Source: Mauremys mutica
Taxonomy: Eukaryota > Chordata > Testudines > Geoemydidae
Length of the DNA: 64,000 nucleotides
Reading direction: 5' to 3'
Assembly: GCF_020497125.1 (NCBI RefSeq)
Contig: NC_059079.1
Span: forward strand, 16,015,553 to 16,079,552
Part shown: piece by piece, positions 1-9,593 of the stretch
Layout: each line of letters opens with the position of its first letter
Numbering within the stretch: the first letter of the stretch is position 1
Translations under genes and position numbers: made by a program
Notes under the pieces: model-generated
Database searches by the model: none
The model's input: only the letters and a program-made list of their open reading frames with translations
Told to the model about the DNA's origin: nothing

Positions 1-207
1 ACTGTCTCTTAACCCAACAGGGTGTGAAAACTTTTTATAAGATTTTTTTTCCCTTGTGGAATGACAGTGTGGTTGGAGTTTAGACATCTTGAAACAAGCA
101 TACGTTTGCATTTCATTGTGTTTTGGGGTTTCTCTCAATTGTTGCAATAAAATCTATTGCTTATAAGTTGTTTTCATCTACTTCTAAGGTTTTAGTGCTG
201 CAGACCG

Positions 208-435
208 TCAACAACTTTGTTCGTCTTGCTGCAGGGACAGGAAACATAAAAATATGTCTGCTCTGAATAATGTACTGGGTAAATCTTGGTCTGTTAGAAT
301 ATCATTGTTCTTAATGAAATGGAGACAACTAGCTCTTAACAGAGCAGCCTTTTCTTCTTTGGAAATAATTTGATTAAGATCATGGATTCTATTAATCATT
401 TGATCAGCTTTATTCATTCATCTCATTTCCTTTAA
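208..435 (-). CDS. Candidate 3'-terminal coding exon, gene unknown
   Basis: The minus strand reads a T-rich run followed by AG (plus 436-437), a plausible splice acceptor. Entering in phase 2, the frame is open for about 74 codons to a TGA at 208-210; the first ATG in it is at 415-417. The peptide is hydrophilic and mixed in composition, with an amphipathic stretch ISKEEKAALLRASCLHFIKN near its middle and a Cys at the end, and looks less like random AT-rich translation than most ORFs here. I do not recognise a family. No strong donor follows, so a last exon fits best. Alternatives are an old retroelement ORF or a chance ORF. The recognition is inference; only the acceptor and open frame are seen directly. 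Confidence 0.3.
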
Positions 436-437
436 CT

Positions 438-1342
438 AAAAAAAACCCCACTCTGTGCCGTGCCTTTATCTTTTAAGATGATGACATTTACATATTTCCT
501 TGTAGTGTAATGTCCTGGGCTTAATATACAGATTGCTCTCTTTAGATATTGTAAACTGGCTATTTCCATGTGCTAAGTGCTATTGTTGATTAGTATCTTA
601 ATAATGTGATTAAGTAAGCTCAGTCGCCATGGTCCTCTGAGACAATGCCTCCCCCAGCCATGGCCTCCTGGCTAGCTTGGTTGCCACAAATGCCATCAGC
701 TGCCATGCCATGTCTGTATTCTGTGACCCTCTCTGACTGGAGGATGTCACCTTGCACAGAGAAAGAGAAGTTAGAGCTCCTCTGAGTCAAAGCATAATTC
801 AGATGACCTGCTCATTAAATGTATCTGCATTCAGGTTTCTTGGTGCTCTGCATCAAAGACTCTGAAAACACAGAGTGGAGTTTAAAATGTTTAAGAAGCT
901 ATTAAAAATGAAACTGTAGCTCCAGACAGCATTGTTAATTCTTGCTTGGATGTGCTGTTAGGAAGGTTTTCTTTTGTTGTCATTAGAAAAATTGCTCTTT
1001 TGTTAGAACGTTTTCAGCGTGTGAAGAAATACAGCCATAATGCATTTCTAGTTTATTAAAACACTATATAAATACCTCCACCTGCAGAACAGCCTCCACT
1101 TCTTGTTGATATTTTCCTGAATACCTTTGATACTCATTCCTTCTGTACATCACTTAGTTTAGTAGTTGCAGAATGGAAAACTAATGGCAGACTTAGTGGA
1201 AAACTAATGGAAGACTGTTAACTTCTTTTAGCTGCACCAGAGAAGTTGCATTGTATCTTGATCGTTTTCATCTTGGTAGAATTATACTGTAACTAATTGA
1301 ATCCATTGATCACTGTCTTGTTTTTTTCCATCTTCTTCTCAG
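438..1342. other. No gene or repeat recognised
   Basis: AT-rich sequence with a slightly GC-richer patch at about 620-780 that carries several CCATGG/GCCATG words. Nothing here matches a repeat family I know. The last 25 bases form the pyrimidine tract of the possible exon at 1343. Confidence 0.5.
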
Positions 1343-1417
1343 TGGATTCATTTTATAGGGTTCTATACATCAGTCAAGAAAATGGCTGCAGTGAAATTAC
1401 CAACACTGATAATAAAG
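1343..1417 (+). CDS. Candidate internal exon of 75 nt, gene unknown
   Basis: A long pyrimidine tract ending in CTTCTTCTCAG (1332-1342) is followed by 75 nt and then AAAG|GTAATT, a good donor. Two of the three frames are open through the block (offset 0 and offset 2), and the third stops early. The offset-2 frame gives a balanced peptide that includes SFYRVLYISQENGCSEITN; offset 0 begins WIHFIGFY. The length is a multiple of three, as for a cassette exon. No neighbouring exon on the plus strand was found and I do not recognise a protein. A pseudo-exon or lncRNA exon is a real alternative. Confidence 0.25.
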
Positions 1418-1727
1418 GTAATTTAGTCAGTCCAGTTTATTTCCTCTTTATATGTGTAGGGTAACATATAACTGTTTTAAATCCAGTAATGAAATAACTA
1501 TGTTCCTAGGCCATAGAAAGGGAGATGAGTAGTAATGAGAGAGAATATTGATAAACAGGGAAGATACAAAGTACCTGTTGGTTAAATAGATCGTTGTCTT
1601 TTAATATAAAAAAATAGTAGCTAAATCCTGTCTCATATGCTTAGGCAAGATGACTTCAGTGTTAGTTTCTGGTTTGGCCCTCACTACTTAACCATTTGGA
1701 AAAGGATTCTCTTTCTGGATTAGGAGG
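1418..1727. other. Intron-like sequence
   Basis: AT-rich and without recognised repeats. If the block at 1343-1417 is an exon, this is the start of its downstream intron. Confidence 0.4.
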
Positions 1728-1955
1728 GAGGATAGTCTTGTGGTTAATGCACAGGATTAGAAGTCAGGAGATGTGCGGTTTGTTCCCAAGTCTGTCAGGG
1801 CCTTTCCGTGGGACCTAGGGCAAGTTATGCAATAACTCTCCTTCTGCCTCAGGTTTCCTGTCTGTAAAAAGGAACTTCCTAACCTCACAGGGTGCTATGA
1901 GGCTTACATTAGTATTAGTAAAATCCTTCGAGATCATTGGATGGAGGAGTAAATG
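1728..1955 (+). repeat. MIR-like CORE-SINE relic
   Basis: The order of words follows MIR: a tRNA-like head (ATAGTCTTGTGGTTAATGCA), then TCTGTCAGGG, GGGCAAGTTA, TGCCTCAGGTTTCCTGTCTG, TAAAAAGGA, and CTCACAGGGTGCTATGAGG leading to a degraded 3' part. It is nearly full length and diverged. Confidence 0.8.
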
Positions 1956-1984
1956 CAAAGGAATATTTTAACTCTCCTCTCCCC

Positions 1985-2030
1985 AGTGTACTTGTGTGCA
2001 CACACACTCACACATACACACTCCAGCTAG
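1985..2030. repeat. Imperfect (CA)n microsatellite
   Basis: CACACACACTCACACATACA lies within a short CA-rich run, interrupted and therefore old. Confidence 0.7.
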
Positions 2031-3000
2031 TTCAGACCCAGGACCAAATTCCGGGTCCTTGTGCATCTGACATGTGAGCTGGATGGAGTTGCAAAACCAA
2101 CCCAACCCAGCAGGCTCATAAGCCTAAACAGATGTGAGGAGCAGCCATGTAGCCCCTCTAACATCTGTCTTGTTTTTGGATGGAGTCCTCAATCTTGCCT
2201 GTAACCAGTGCCAAAGGGAACATATCAGAGAGGCACTAATCATACACATGTCCTCCCCAGATATGGGGCAAGGGTCAGGTCCCACAGGCTGACTACTAGT
2301 TATACAGCCCTCCCAGATGGTCAGGGAGAGGGCTTGGGGTGCATTGGGGGCAAATAATCCCACCATGGTGATTGGGAGGGAGGAGAGGGCATGTCCCCAG
2401 CCTGAAATCCCACCAGTACCCTTGTCTCTGCTGTCAAGACCTGAATTTATTTTTAAAGTTAGGGACCCCCATTACGGTCCCTGTCTCTCTTGTCTGTGGC
2501 AGCTGAGTGGTGGTTATTGATGCCCCAGGGTTGCGCACACACATGCTCTCTCATTCATGCATAGCTCAGCAATTTTGGGGGGTAGTGTCTAGTGCTTACA
2601 CATGGAAAAGGGCAATAGAAGAAATAAAACAGAGTCCAGGGTTTAATATGAAATATTTATACAGTAAAGATCTTTCATCCTTTGTCATTCACAGGGAAGG
2701 GAAGAGAGGAATGTATTGGGAGTACATTACCAGGAGTATGTTATAAATTAAAACCTCAAATTGAATAATATAGGCTGATAATGTGTGGTGCTTTGGAAAC
2801 AGTGACTTCGGCATCAATGTAATTTACTATGCCAGCTGAAAAATATTTACAAAAGAAGGTATCTTCTTTACTTAATAGTTATTCAGCATTTATATTTATG
2901 GACATCAAACTCATACTGTCAACAGCAAACCATCAGTCACAGACAGAAAGTAATATCCATTCATACAGAACAGTTGAAAACACAGTTATAAAGAAGTAGC
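2031..3000. other. GC-richer unique patch, no gene recognised
   Basis: From about 2040 to 2530 the sequence is visibly GC-richer than its surroundings, which opens short overlapping ORFs on both strands (for example 2124-2366 minus and 2317-2520 plus). Their peptides look like chance translation and have no splice or start context. From 2560 on it is AT-rich again. Confidence 0.4.
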
Positions 3001-3146
3001 CTGGGCTTTGGGCTAGCTAACTCTCTGTCTCTCAGAGTCCCCGTCTGTAAGAATCATCATACAGAGGTGCTGTGAAGATTAATTAGGGAATCGTTGTACA
3101 GGACTCTGAAGATATTGACTGCTCTGTGAGTGCTAAATATTATCAC
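3001..3146 (+). repeat. MIR fragment, 3' half
   Basis: CTCTCTGTCTCTCAGAGTCC, CCGTCTGTAAG, GAGGTGCTGTGAAGATTAAT and GTGAGTGCTAAATATTATCA follow the MIR order downstream of the tRNA-like head. Confidence 0.7.
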
Positions 3147-3239
3147 ACAAAAATAAGTCAGCCTTCTCACAGCTCCTCTCAGGTTGTTAGTATCGGTTGT
3201 AGATAACGCTTTTTCTAAGCAAATTAGTGTGCATTCACT

Positions 3240-3476
3240 AAGGGCAGGTCTACGCTAGAAGCGCTACACCAGCGTTGCAGCACTGATGCAGCTGTGCCAC
3301 TGTAGCGCCTCTGGTGAAGACGCTCCGTGCCAATGGGAGAGCAGTCTCCCATCAGCATAATTACTCCACCTCCGCGAGAGGCGGAAGCTGTGTTGGCGGG
3401 AGAGCACGTTTTTCACACTCCTGGGCAACGTTAGTTAGAGCGACTTAAGCGGAAGTGCAGACCTGCCTTAAGAGGG
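3240..3476 (+). mobile_element. Non-autonomous hAT-like MITE
   Basis: The ends are inverted: TAAGGGCAGGTCTACGCTAG at the left, and the complement of the right end reads TTAAGGCAGGTCTGCACTTC. The GGTCTACAC-like terminus is shared with the other hAT-like elements in this window. The element is about 235 bp, CpG-richer than its flanks, and has no ORF. No clear 8-bp target duplication survives. It would have been moved by a hAT transposase encoded elsewhere. Confidence 0.7.
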
Positions 3477-3524
3477 GAGAATGGGACTAGCATGGAGAAG
3501 CAAGACTTAAGTAAGAGAGGAAAG

Positions 3525-3702
3525 CGGGGAGGGATAGCACATTGGCCTGCTGAACCCAGGGTGTGAGTTCAGTCCTTGGGGAGGCCATTTAGGGAACTGG
3601 TGTAAAAATCTGTCTGGGGATTGGTCCTGCTTTAAGCAGGGGGTTGGACTAGATGATCTCCTGAGGTCCCTTCCAACTCTGGTATTCTATGATTCTATGA
3701 TA
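3525..3702 (+). mobile_element. tRNA-derived SINE with CR1-type tail (tortoise Pol III/SINE, Cry I type)
   Basis: The head is tRNA-like, with an A-box-like TAGCACATTGG at 3535-3545 and a B-box-like GAGTTCAGTCC at 3565-3575, the internal RNA polymerase III promoter. The 3' part (GGGGGTTGGACTAGATGATC, GAGGTCCCTTCCAACTCTGG) is the CR1 LINE 3' end and stops in the octamer repeat ATTCTATGATTCTATGA. SINEs with this layout are known from turtles and are thought to be copied by the CR1 reverse transcriptase through the shared tail. This copy seems full length. It is one of the better indicators that the genome is a turtle's. Confidence 0.8.
3535..3575 (+). promoter_or_regulatory. Internal Pol III promoter (A and B boxes) of the SINE
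   Basis: TAGCACATTGG fits the A-box pattern TRGYNNANNGG. GAGTTCAGTCC is one or two changes from the B-box GGTTCGANTCC. The spacing is about that of a tRNA. Whether it still works is unknown. Confidence 0.5.
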
Positions 3703-3780
3703 GTTAGGGTGCTAGTTTGGTATTCCTGAGACCTGAATTCAGTTCCTTTTGCTGCCACAGACTTCCTGTGTGACTTAAGA
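3703..3780 (+). repeat. Truncated MIR-like SINE
   Basis: GGGTGCTAGTTTGGTATTCC, GAGACCTGAATTCAG, CCACAGACTTCCTGTGTGAC follow the MIR 5' half. It is cut at the point where a second MIR begins. Confidence 0.6.
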
Positions 3781-3990
3781 GAGGGGAAGGATAGTCTGGT
3801 GTTTAGAACCCTGCTGTAGGAGACCCATGTTAATTATTCCTCTGCCACAGATATCCTGTGTAAACATGGGCAAATCACTTAGTCTCTCCATGCCTCAATT
3901 CTCTATCTGTAAAATGAAAATATTTGTGCTTTCCTGCCTCCCAGGATAAATACTTTAAAAGATTGTTTAATGTTCCTATACTCTTATAGT
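3781..3990 (+). repeat. MIR-like SINE, nearly complete
   Basis: A second head (GGATAGTCTGGTGTTTAGAA) follows directly, then TGCCACAGATATCCTGTGTA, GGGCAAATCACTTAGTCTCT, TGCCTCAATTCTCTATCTG and TAAAATGAAAAT. The head-to-tail arrangement suggests one MIR landed in or beside another. Confidence 0.75.
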
Positions 3991-4141
3991 AAGAGGGGCC
4001 ATATAAGTATCTAAGATAAACAGAGTAGGTTGTTCTGTTCATATCCCTTTGATTTTTGTATCTACCAGTGACAAAGGGGAGCTTCTCCAAATGGAAATGG
4101 TAAAATTAACTAGATTGTACCACCAAGCTGGACTGAACCAT

Positions 4142-4292
4142 AGAAATGCTAATTATCAGAGGGGTAGCCGTGTTAGTCTGGATTTGTAAAAAGCAACAAA
4201 GAATATTCACCCACGAAAGCTCATGCTTCAATACTTCTGTTAGTCTATAAGGTGCCACAGGACTCTTTGTCGCTTTTTACAGAAATGCTAAT
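4142..4292 (+). mobile_element. TAGCCRTGTT-family fold-back insertion with 12-bp TSD
   Basis: The exact 12-mer AGAAATGCTAAT stands at 4142-4153 and again at 4281-4292, marking a target-site duplication around 127 bp of insert. The insert opens with GGGGTAGCCGTGTTAGTCTG in sense, runs to CAACAAAGAAT, and then turns into the reverse complement of the downstream part of the same family (ATTCACCCACGAAAGCTCAT to TTTGTCGCTTTTTAC). The junction is a small palindrome, GAATATTC. There is no poly(A). Compare the uninverted copy at 26810-26935 (minus). Confidence 0.8.
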
Positions 4293-5669
4293 GATCATCT
4301 GATAAAGTGTGAATCAAACTGTGTTCTCTGTTATACCATGTGACCACATCAAAGGCAACGAGGCTTCATCAGTGTACATGAGAGGAGAACTTGGCTCTAT
4401 AATTCTGGTAAATGCTGTGTACTCTGGAACATTGGAGACTGAGAGTTTCAGTCTCTGCTAGGTCTCTACCAGCTTAGAGTTGTATTGGTAAAAAGATGCA
4501 CTGGTCATCGAAGGAGTCCGTGTGTGGATTTACACTTGCGGAGGATTTGCATAGCCAGCCACAGGAGTGCTATTGCCTCATAGGTGAAAGCTGTAGGGAA
4601 ATATAACCATCCTCATTTTATGCACATTTTTGTGAGACGTAAAAGAGAAATGGCGGTGAATTTGGGTAGATCGCTTTCAAAGTAAGACCATTATTTGTCT
4701 TTTGGCGTGCACCAGTAAAATCATTATATCACACAGTGCAATGTACAACGTGATAGGTTGGACATGCCAGAAGTTAGAGCAGTCCTTGTCTTCCTCACAG
4801 CACAGTTTTCGTAGCTGACTAGACTGCACCCAAACCAGTAAATTTTAAAGTTACTTATTATGAATACATCTGTTTTCTTCGGTAAACTCGCTCAGTTATT
4901 ATTTCCTACCTATTAAAACTTGCCATTTTGATAGTTGGTTATTCATTGTCTATCATAAAATATTTATTAAGGTCATATTACTGTGGTGCAGCAGAGAAAC
5001 TGTAGAGTAATCTTGTGCTGTACTTTTTGGTAGGCGCATTTCTGCTTGGTTGCATCGCTGTCTGTAAATTTTATTGATTATAATTAAGTCAGTCTGCATT
5101 GTCTCCAAGAACTTACATAGGTTTAAAAATTAATACTTCTCATATACATTAGGAGAATGAGTTTGAAAAGGGATTAGGATAGAAATAAGCAACGGATCTG
5201 TAGCCCTGTGTTTATATTTACAAACCATTAAATGCTGTTCTGTTCTACTGCTCCCTATTTGGGGTCAGGAATGTTTGTTTCCTCTCAGTTTTTCATCTCC
5301 TTGAAGATTGGCTTTTGTTAAATTATGAAAATCCCTTCTCCATAACTAGCTGACTTGACCATTACCCTTCCTTGAAATCGCTTGTCACACCGCCTTTTCG
5401 GGGTTCTAATAAGGGGTATGGAGAACACCCTTGAGAAGAGCAGAATCTTAAAGGAGTCATGTTGCCAAAAGTTGTGATGAAGTCATTTCAGTCTGTTCAT
5501 TTACTCTGAGGCACCACATAATGGGTCAAGATAGTCGTAAACTCCCTCTGTTTGGCTCAGTTGTAACTTCCCAAAGAATTCAGTTCTGGGCACTTCAGAA
5601 AGATGTTGACAAGAGCTGCAGAAACTGGGGGAACGGGGAGCTAGTTATATGATTTATGAGTGAAGATTA
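4293..5669. other. No gene; unique AT-rich DNA
   Basis: No repeat family was recognised and no ORF reaches 60 codons. The sequence is intron- or intergenic-like. Confidence 0.45.
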
Positions 5670-5748
5670 AGGGCCAGATTGTGATCCTCTTACTCACACT
5701 GAGTATCTCCTTACTCCACAGGTACTCCCCTTGAAGTCAGTGAGGCTG
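5670..5748 (+). repeat. Fold-back dispersed repeat (GGGCCAGAT type)
   Basis: It starts GGGCCAGATTGTGATCCTCT, continues through CTTACTCACACTGAGTA and ends in the core CCCTTGAAGTCAGTGAGG. The right arm is partly lost. Confidence 0.6.
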
Positions 5749-6024
5749 TGAAAGTAATGTGCTATTTATTGTAGGGATATCACAGTGTGACCCTAAAAAT
5801 GCAAAATATGTTTAAGTGAGCTAAAGAAGACCAAAGATCTGACTGTAGTCTACAGATATGTGAAGGGTGTGAATACCAAGAAGAGGGCAGAGAATTACAT
5901 AGGATGATATGTGGGGGCACAGATAAAAATGTACTGTCAGTGAGATGTATTAGTGGAATATTCTCCCAAAGAAATGTTGCTAATCCCTTAGCCTGAGACA
6001 CTTAAAAATAGAATGGAGAAAGCA

Positions 6025-6120
6025 CTAGAAAATGTTCCGTAGGGATCATTCTGCATTGGCAGAAAGCTGGACTGGATGATCAGATATGTTCTTTTCTATC
6101 TCTAGGTTTTGTATAATACT
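6025..6120 (+). repeat. Old CR1 3'-end fragment
   Basis: GGCAGAAAGCTGGACTGGAT, GATCAGATATGTTCTTTTCT and ATCTCTAGGTTTTGTATAAT follow the CR1 3' terminal region (GGACTGGATGATCT, then a reduced octamer tail). It may extend left to about 5960. Confidence 0.55.
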
Positions 6121-6630
6121 TTGGTTCACTGATCTGCACAATGGTTGATCTCTATAATGCACAATTTATTGTGCAAATGACTTCCTTTTAATGGATCTAT
6201 ATTGTCCATTGTTACACATTATTATTGATTGTTACTAGTTATTGACCCAATATATTATATCAGTGGCTTGCGTGTGAATATCTCTGTAGTACTATAGGTT
6301 GATGCGCCATAACAAACAAGCACAAAAATAAAGAATATCTTCAGCTCTTGAATAAATCCACAACAATAAAATCACTTTCCACACCTCTAAGAAAATAACT
6401 TGGTAAGGAAAGATATTTTAATTTTAGGCTTCTTGGGTGCTATTGTATTTTTTAATGGTGAAGTTTAATTTTTATTATGAAATATAAACTCTAGATTCTT
6501 TTCAACTCTAGACCTCTGTTTCAAATCTGGTCCAGGTTATTAGTGTGTTATAGGAGTTCTTTTGGATGAGCCTAAAACTATTCTTTGTACAAAGTTCCAA
6601 TTCCGGAACAAAGCACACACTTTCTAATCT
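6121..6630. other. No gene; AT-rich DNA
   Basis: No repeat or coding signal recognised. The short minus ORF at 6578-6763 overlaps the fold-back repeat that follows and is not credible. Confidence 0.4.
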
Positions 6631-6680
6631 CAGCGTCAATGGAGTAATGCTGATTTACACCAGCTAAGGACCTGGCCTTG
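6631..6680 (-). repeat. Fold-back dispersed repeat (GGTGTAAAT type), half copy
   Basis: GTCAATGGAGTAATGCTGAT, TTACACCAGCTAAGGACCTG and GCC form the right half of the family that ends ACACCAGCTGAGGATCTGGCC elsewhere. Confidence 0.5.
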
Positions 6681-7063
6681 TGACATCTGATGGCTCTGTG
6701 ATGGCCTTCGTGAAATGATCTTGATGTAGAGGACACATCACAAAAAACGACCACAATTGGCAATGACTGGCAGCCTGGTTGACAATGTCAGCAGAGAGAT
6801 AAAGGACTGAGGAAGAAACTGGGTCTAAATGTGATTCAAGTGGTGCACAGGCCTTGTTCTGACCTCCTGCACCACCAGGGTGAATTGAACCCTAAACGAG
6901 CATGGCCTTTGAACACTTTCCTCGCCCCAACAGATTGCTCTTCCAGGTCAGGGTTAAGGCACACTGATGGAGCAGTGTGGAGAAATTTGTACTGCACCTG
7001 CCCCAGGCTTTATTTGTTCTGTAGATCAATCTGGCATCTCTTGCTATCACTAAATTTACTTAA

Positions 7064-7455
7064 GATCATATGAATGGCCATACTGGGTCAGACCAAAGGT
7101 CCATCTAGCCCATATCCTGTCTTCCAACAGTGGCCAGTGCCAGGTGCCCCAGAGGGAATGAACAGAGCAGGTAATCATCAAGTGATCCATTCCTTGTTGC
7201 CTATTCCCAGCTTCTGGCAAACAGAGGCTAGGGATACCATCCTTGCCCATCCTGGCTAATAGCCATTGATGGACCTGTCCTCCATGAATTTATCTAGTAC
7301 TTTTTTGAACGCTGTTACAGTCTTGGCCTTCACAACATCCTGTGGCAAGGAGTTCCACAGGTTGACCGTGGGTTGTGTGAAAAAATACTTCTTTTTGTTT
7401 ATTTTAAACCTGATGCTTATTTCATTTTGTGCCCCCTAGTTTTTGTGTTATGAGC
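7064..7455 (-). mobile_element. CR1 LINE 3' end, 5'-truncated
   Basis: Read on plus it begins ATCATATGAATGGCCATACT and GGGTCAGACCAAAGGTCCAT, the complement of a CR1 3' terminus. It runs through GTGGCCAGTGCCAGGTGCCC, CACAACATCCTGTGGCAAGG, AGTTCCACAGGTTGACCGTG and GTGTGAAAAAATACTTCTTT to GCCCCCTAGTTTTTGTGTTA. This is the most recognisable and least diverged LINE piece in the window. The small ORFs in it (7056-7250 minus, 7074-7259 plus) are translations of non-coding 3' sequence. Confidence 0.85.
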
Positions 7456-7792
7456 ACATACACGCAAGTTTAAATACACAAAAGTAAATTATTCCAGCTG
7501 TGTTGCAGCAGCTAATAGAATTAAACACAAAACTCATCCAGCTCTTTTGTTGGACAGTAGGAGCTAAGCTTCAGCAAACATACAGTTGGAGCTGGCCTCA
7601 GGCAACTGCAAAACCTGCAGGCTGATCTTAGAAAGGCACTCATGGTATTGTGAAAAACTCTCGCTCATTATGTTTCTTTGAGGCTGCCATTTAAATAGAA
7701 GCTGTTGCCTCAAGTCTGGGCACTGCAGACATTTCTCAGGAAGATTTGATGGGTCTGGAATAACCAGGCTTACCTCAGGCCTCTAAAAATCA
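7456..7792. other. No gene recognised
   Basis: Mixed composition. A short palindromic stretch near 7774-7800 contains CAGGCCTCTAAAAATCAAAG followed by GCCTG. Confidence 0.4.
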
Positions 7793-7993
7793 AAGGCCTG
7801 GTGGTATCTGCCATGACAATATTTTCATTGTGTGGGCACTCGACTGTAATGATTCATCTAAAAAGAAGTTTAATTGTGGCCAGTAGTCGAGAATCTTTCT
7901 TTGTATCCACTTATCAATGTTTTCCTTTTGCAGCAGGACTTGGCTAATGTGCTTGTGGAGAGTTCTCTGTTTATCTGAAAAACAAGGCTTTAC
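7793..7993 (-). CDS. Open minus frame of 67 codons, possible exon or old retroelement ORF
   Basis: Between a TAA (plus 7994-7996) and a TGA (plus 7790-7792) the minus frame is open for 67 codons. The peptide is rich in K, Q, H and W with a charged amphipathic stretch that includes QVLLQKENIDKWIQRKILDY. An acceptor-like TTTTTCAG lies inside the frame. It has no early ATG. I cannot name a family, and chance is a serious alternative. The opposite strand also has an acceptor-like tract (CCTTTTGCAG at about 7925-7934), followed by only 14 codons to a stop. Confidence 0.2.
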
Positions 7994-8075
7994 TTATCAC
8001 ATTGTTTGGTGGGAGAAAGAAAAGTTGAGTCAAAAAAGAAAGAAACTCAAGAAGAAGATGTAAAAGCAAACTTCT

Positions 8076-8155
8076 GGGGCCAGCTCCTCAGACTGTGTAA
8101 ATTGTCATAGCGCCATTGAATTGGACAAACGGGGAGACCCAATTTACGTGGGAGA
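8076..8155 (+). repeat. Fold-back dispersed repeat (GGTGTAAAT type)
   Basis: GGGGCCAGCTCCTCAGACTG, TGTAAATTGTCATAGCGCCA, TTGAATTGGA and CCCAATTTACGTGGG keep the order and inverted arms of the family. Confidence 0.55.
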
Positions 8156-8494
8156 GGCATGCATGGCTCCACTGAGGAAAGCTGATCTGACAGCAATGAT
8201 GGAAGAGGGCACTTGGCCATCTACTACTGTATTTCCAATAAATGTTTTTTTTAAACAACTATTTTTGTAGGACCTGTAAAAACCACACAAATTTGCTTGT
8301 CTGGGACTGAAGAACTAGTTAAAACACCACTCATTTTGCTCACAGCAGACGTCTAAAAGCTCCTAAAGTAAGAAGTTGTATGACATTTATGCAAATATTA
8401 AATGTATAAATATTATAGTTCTTTTTTATGATTGATACTTATTTATATTACACGTTATACTTTTAAAATGCTGCTCAATAATTAACACTTTTTG
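8156..8494. other. No gene; AT-rich DNA
   Basis: No repeat or coding signal recognised. Confidence 0.4.
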
Positions 8495-8645
8495 TCTAGA
8501 GATGCTGAAAAGCTTTGCAAAAGTGGGTAAGTAGCATTGTCTCTATTTTATTGATGGAGAAAATAGGGCACAGATCAGTGAAATTGACTTGCTGAGGGTC
8601 TCACATCCAGGCAGTGGCATAGAGGAGAATAGAACCTACATCACC
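8495..8645 (-). repeat. MIR-like SINE, reverse orientation
   Basis: TGTCTCTATTTTATTGATGG, AGAAAATAGGGCACAGATCA, TTGCTGAGGGTCTCACATCC and GTGGCATAGAGGAGAATAGA mirror the complement of the MIR body. Confidence 0.75.
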
Positions 8646-9429
8646 ACAATCCCAGTTAATTCAGTTTTAAAGTATTCCCATTCAATAGGACCAGGATTTC
8701 ATCCCAGGTATTTGATATGGGGTTCTCTCACTGCTATATACGATGACTTTTTAGTAAGACGACTGCCACTTGTATTAAAGGTGCCAGTTTTTTATCTATG
8801 TCTGAATATATGTTTCACAGTTTATTCATGCTGATCATAAATATTTTTTTGCTTTGGGAATCAGGCTGAGAAAAATGGTAGTTTCTTTTAATGAAGAAAC
8901 ATTAAAGAACAACAATCTGTGCTGGAGTACAAAAAGATATTTAGAGGCAATAAAGCGCTATAAAAGTTGATTTGGTTGAACCAAAAATAGTCATATTAAT
9001 TCAAGGTCTGTTCAAAGCACAGAAAAATAGTCTTCATTTGCCAAACTGCTCAGCATAAAAATGGTTTGAAAAAATATTTTAAGTTTTTAATAACTTATCA
9101 CTAACAAAGCAGAGCAAAAGCAATAAAATATACTTAAAAATATTTGACAGCCCTTTAAAAAGGTTATGGCTTTTTTACAGTCAGAACCCATTTATTTGGA
9201 AAAGCCATTAAAGAGCCAGGAAAATAGGCATTTTGGTGCTTGTTAAGAGACATCGATCTACTACTGTACTGGTCTTGGACTAATGGCAGCTTTGTTTACC
9301 TGTTGAATCAGAAATATAAGGAAACTCTGAATAATAGGTAGAACCAGTTGTATTGCTTTTACATGATTTGTGAACTGGAGCAAGTAATAAATGGCATTGC
9401 TAATGCTAGCATGATTGTCTCACATACTG
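8646..9429. other. No gene; AT-rich DNA
   Basis: Nothing recognised. The ORF at 8589-8834 begins inside the MIR and is not credible. Confidence 0.4.
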
Positions 9430-9510
9430 AGAGCCTGATTCTGATCCACACTCACTGATTTTACACTGAAGTAACTGCACTGAAGTTTGTGGAGCTGCCA
9501 CAGATTATAC
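9430..9510 (+). repeat. Fold-back dispersed repeat (GGGCCTGATTCTG type)
   Basis: AGAGCCTGATTCTGATCCAC, ACTCACTGATTTTACACTGA and AGTAACTGCACTGAAGTTTG match the family left arm and a decayed core. Confidence 0.6.
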
Positions 9511-9593
9511 ACTCTGCTTTAGGCCCTTAGTCTTTTTGTTCCTCCACTGAATGCAGATTGTTGAAAGGAACATCATTTAGGAAAGTGTTTCTG

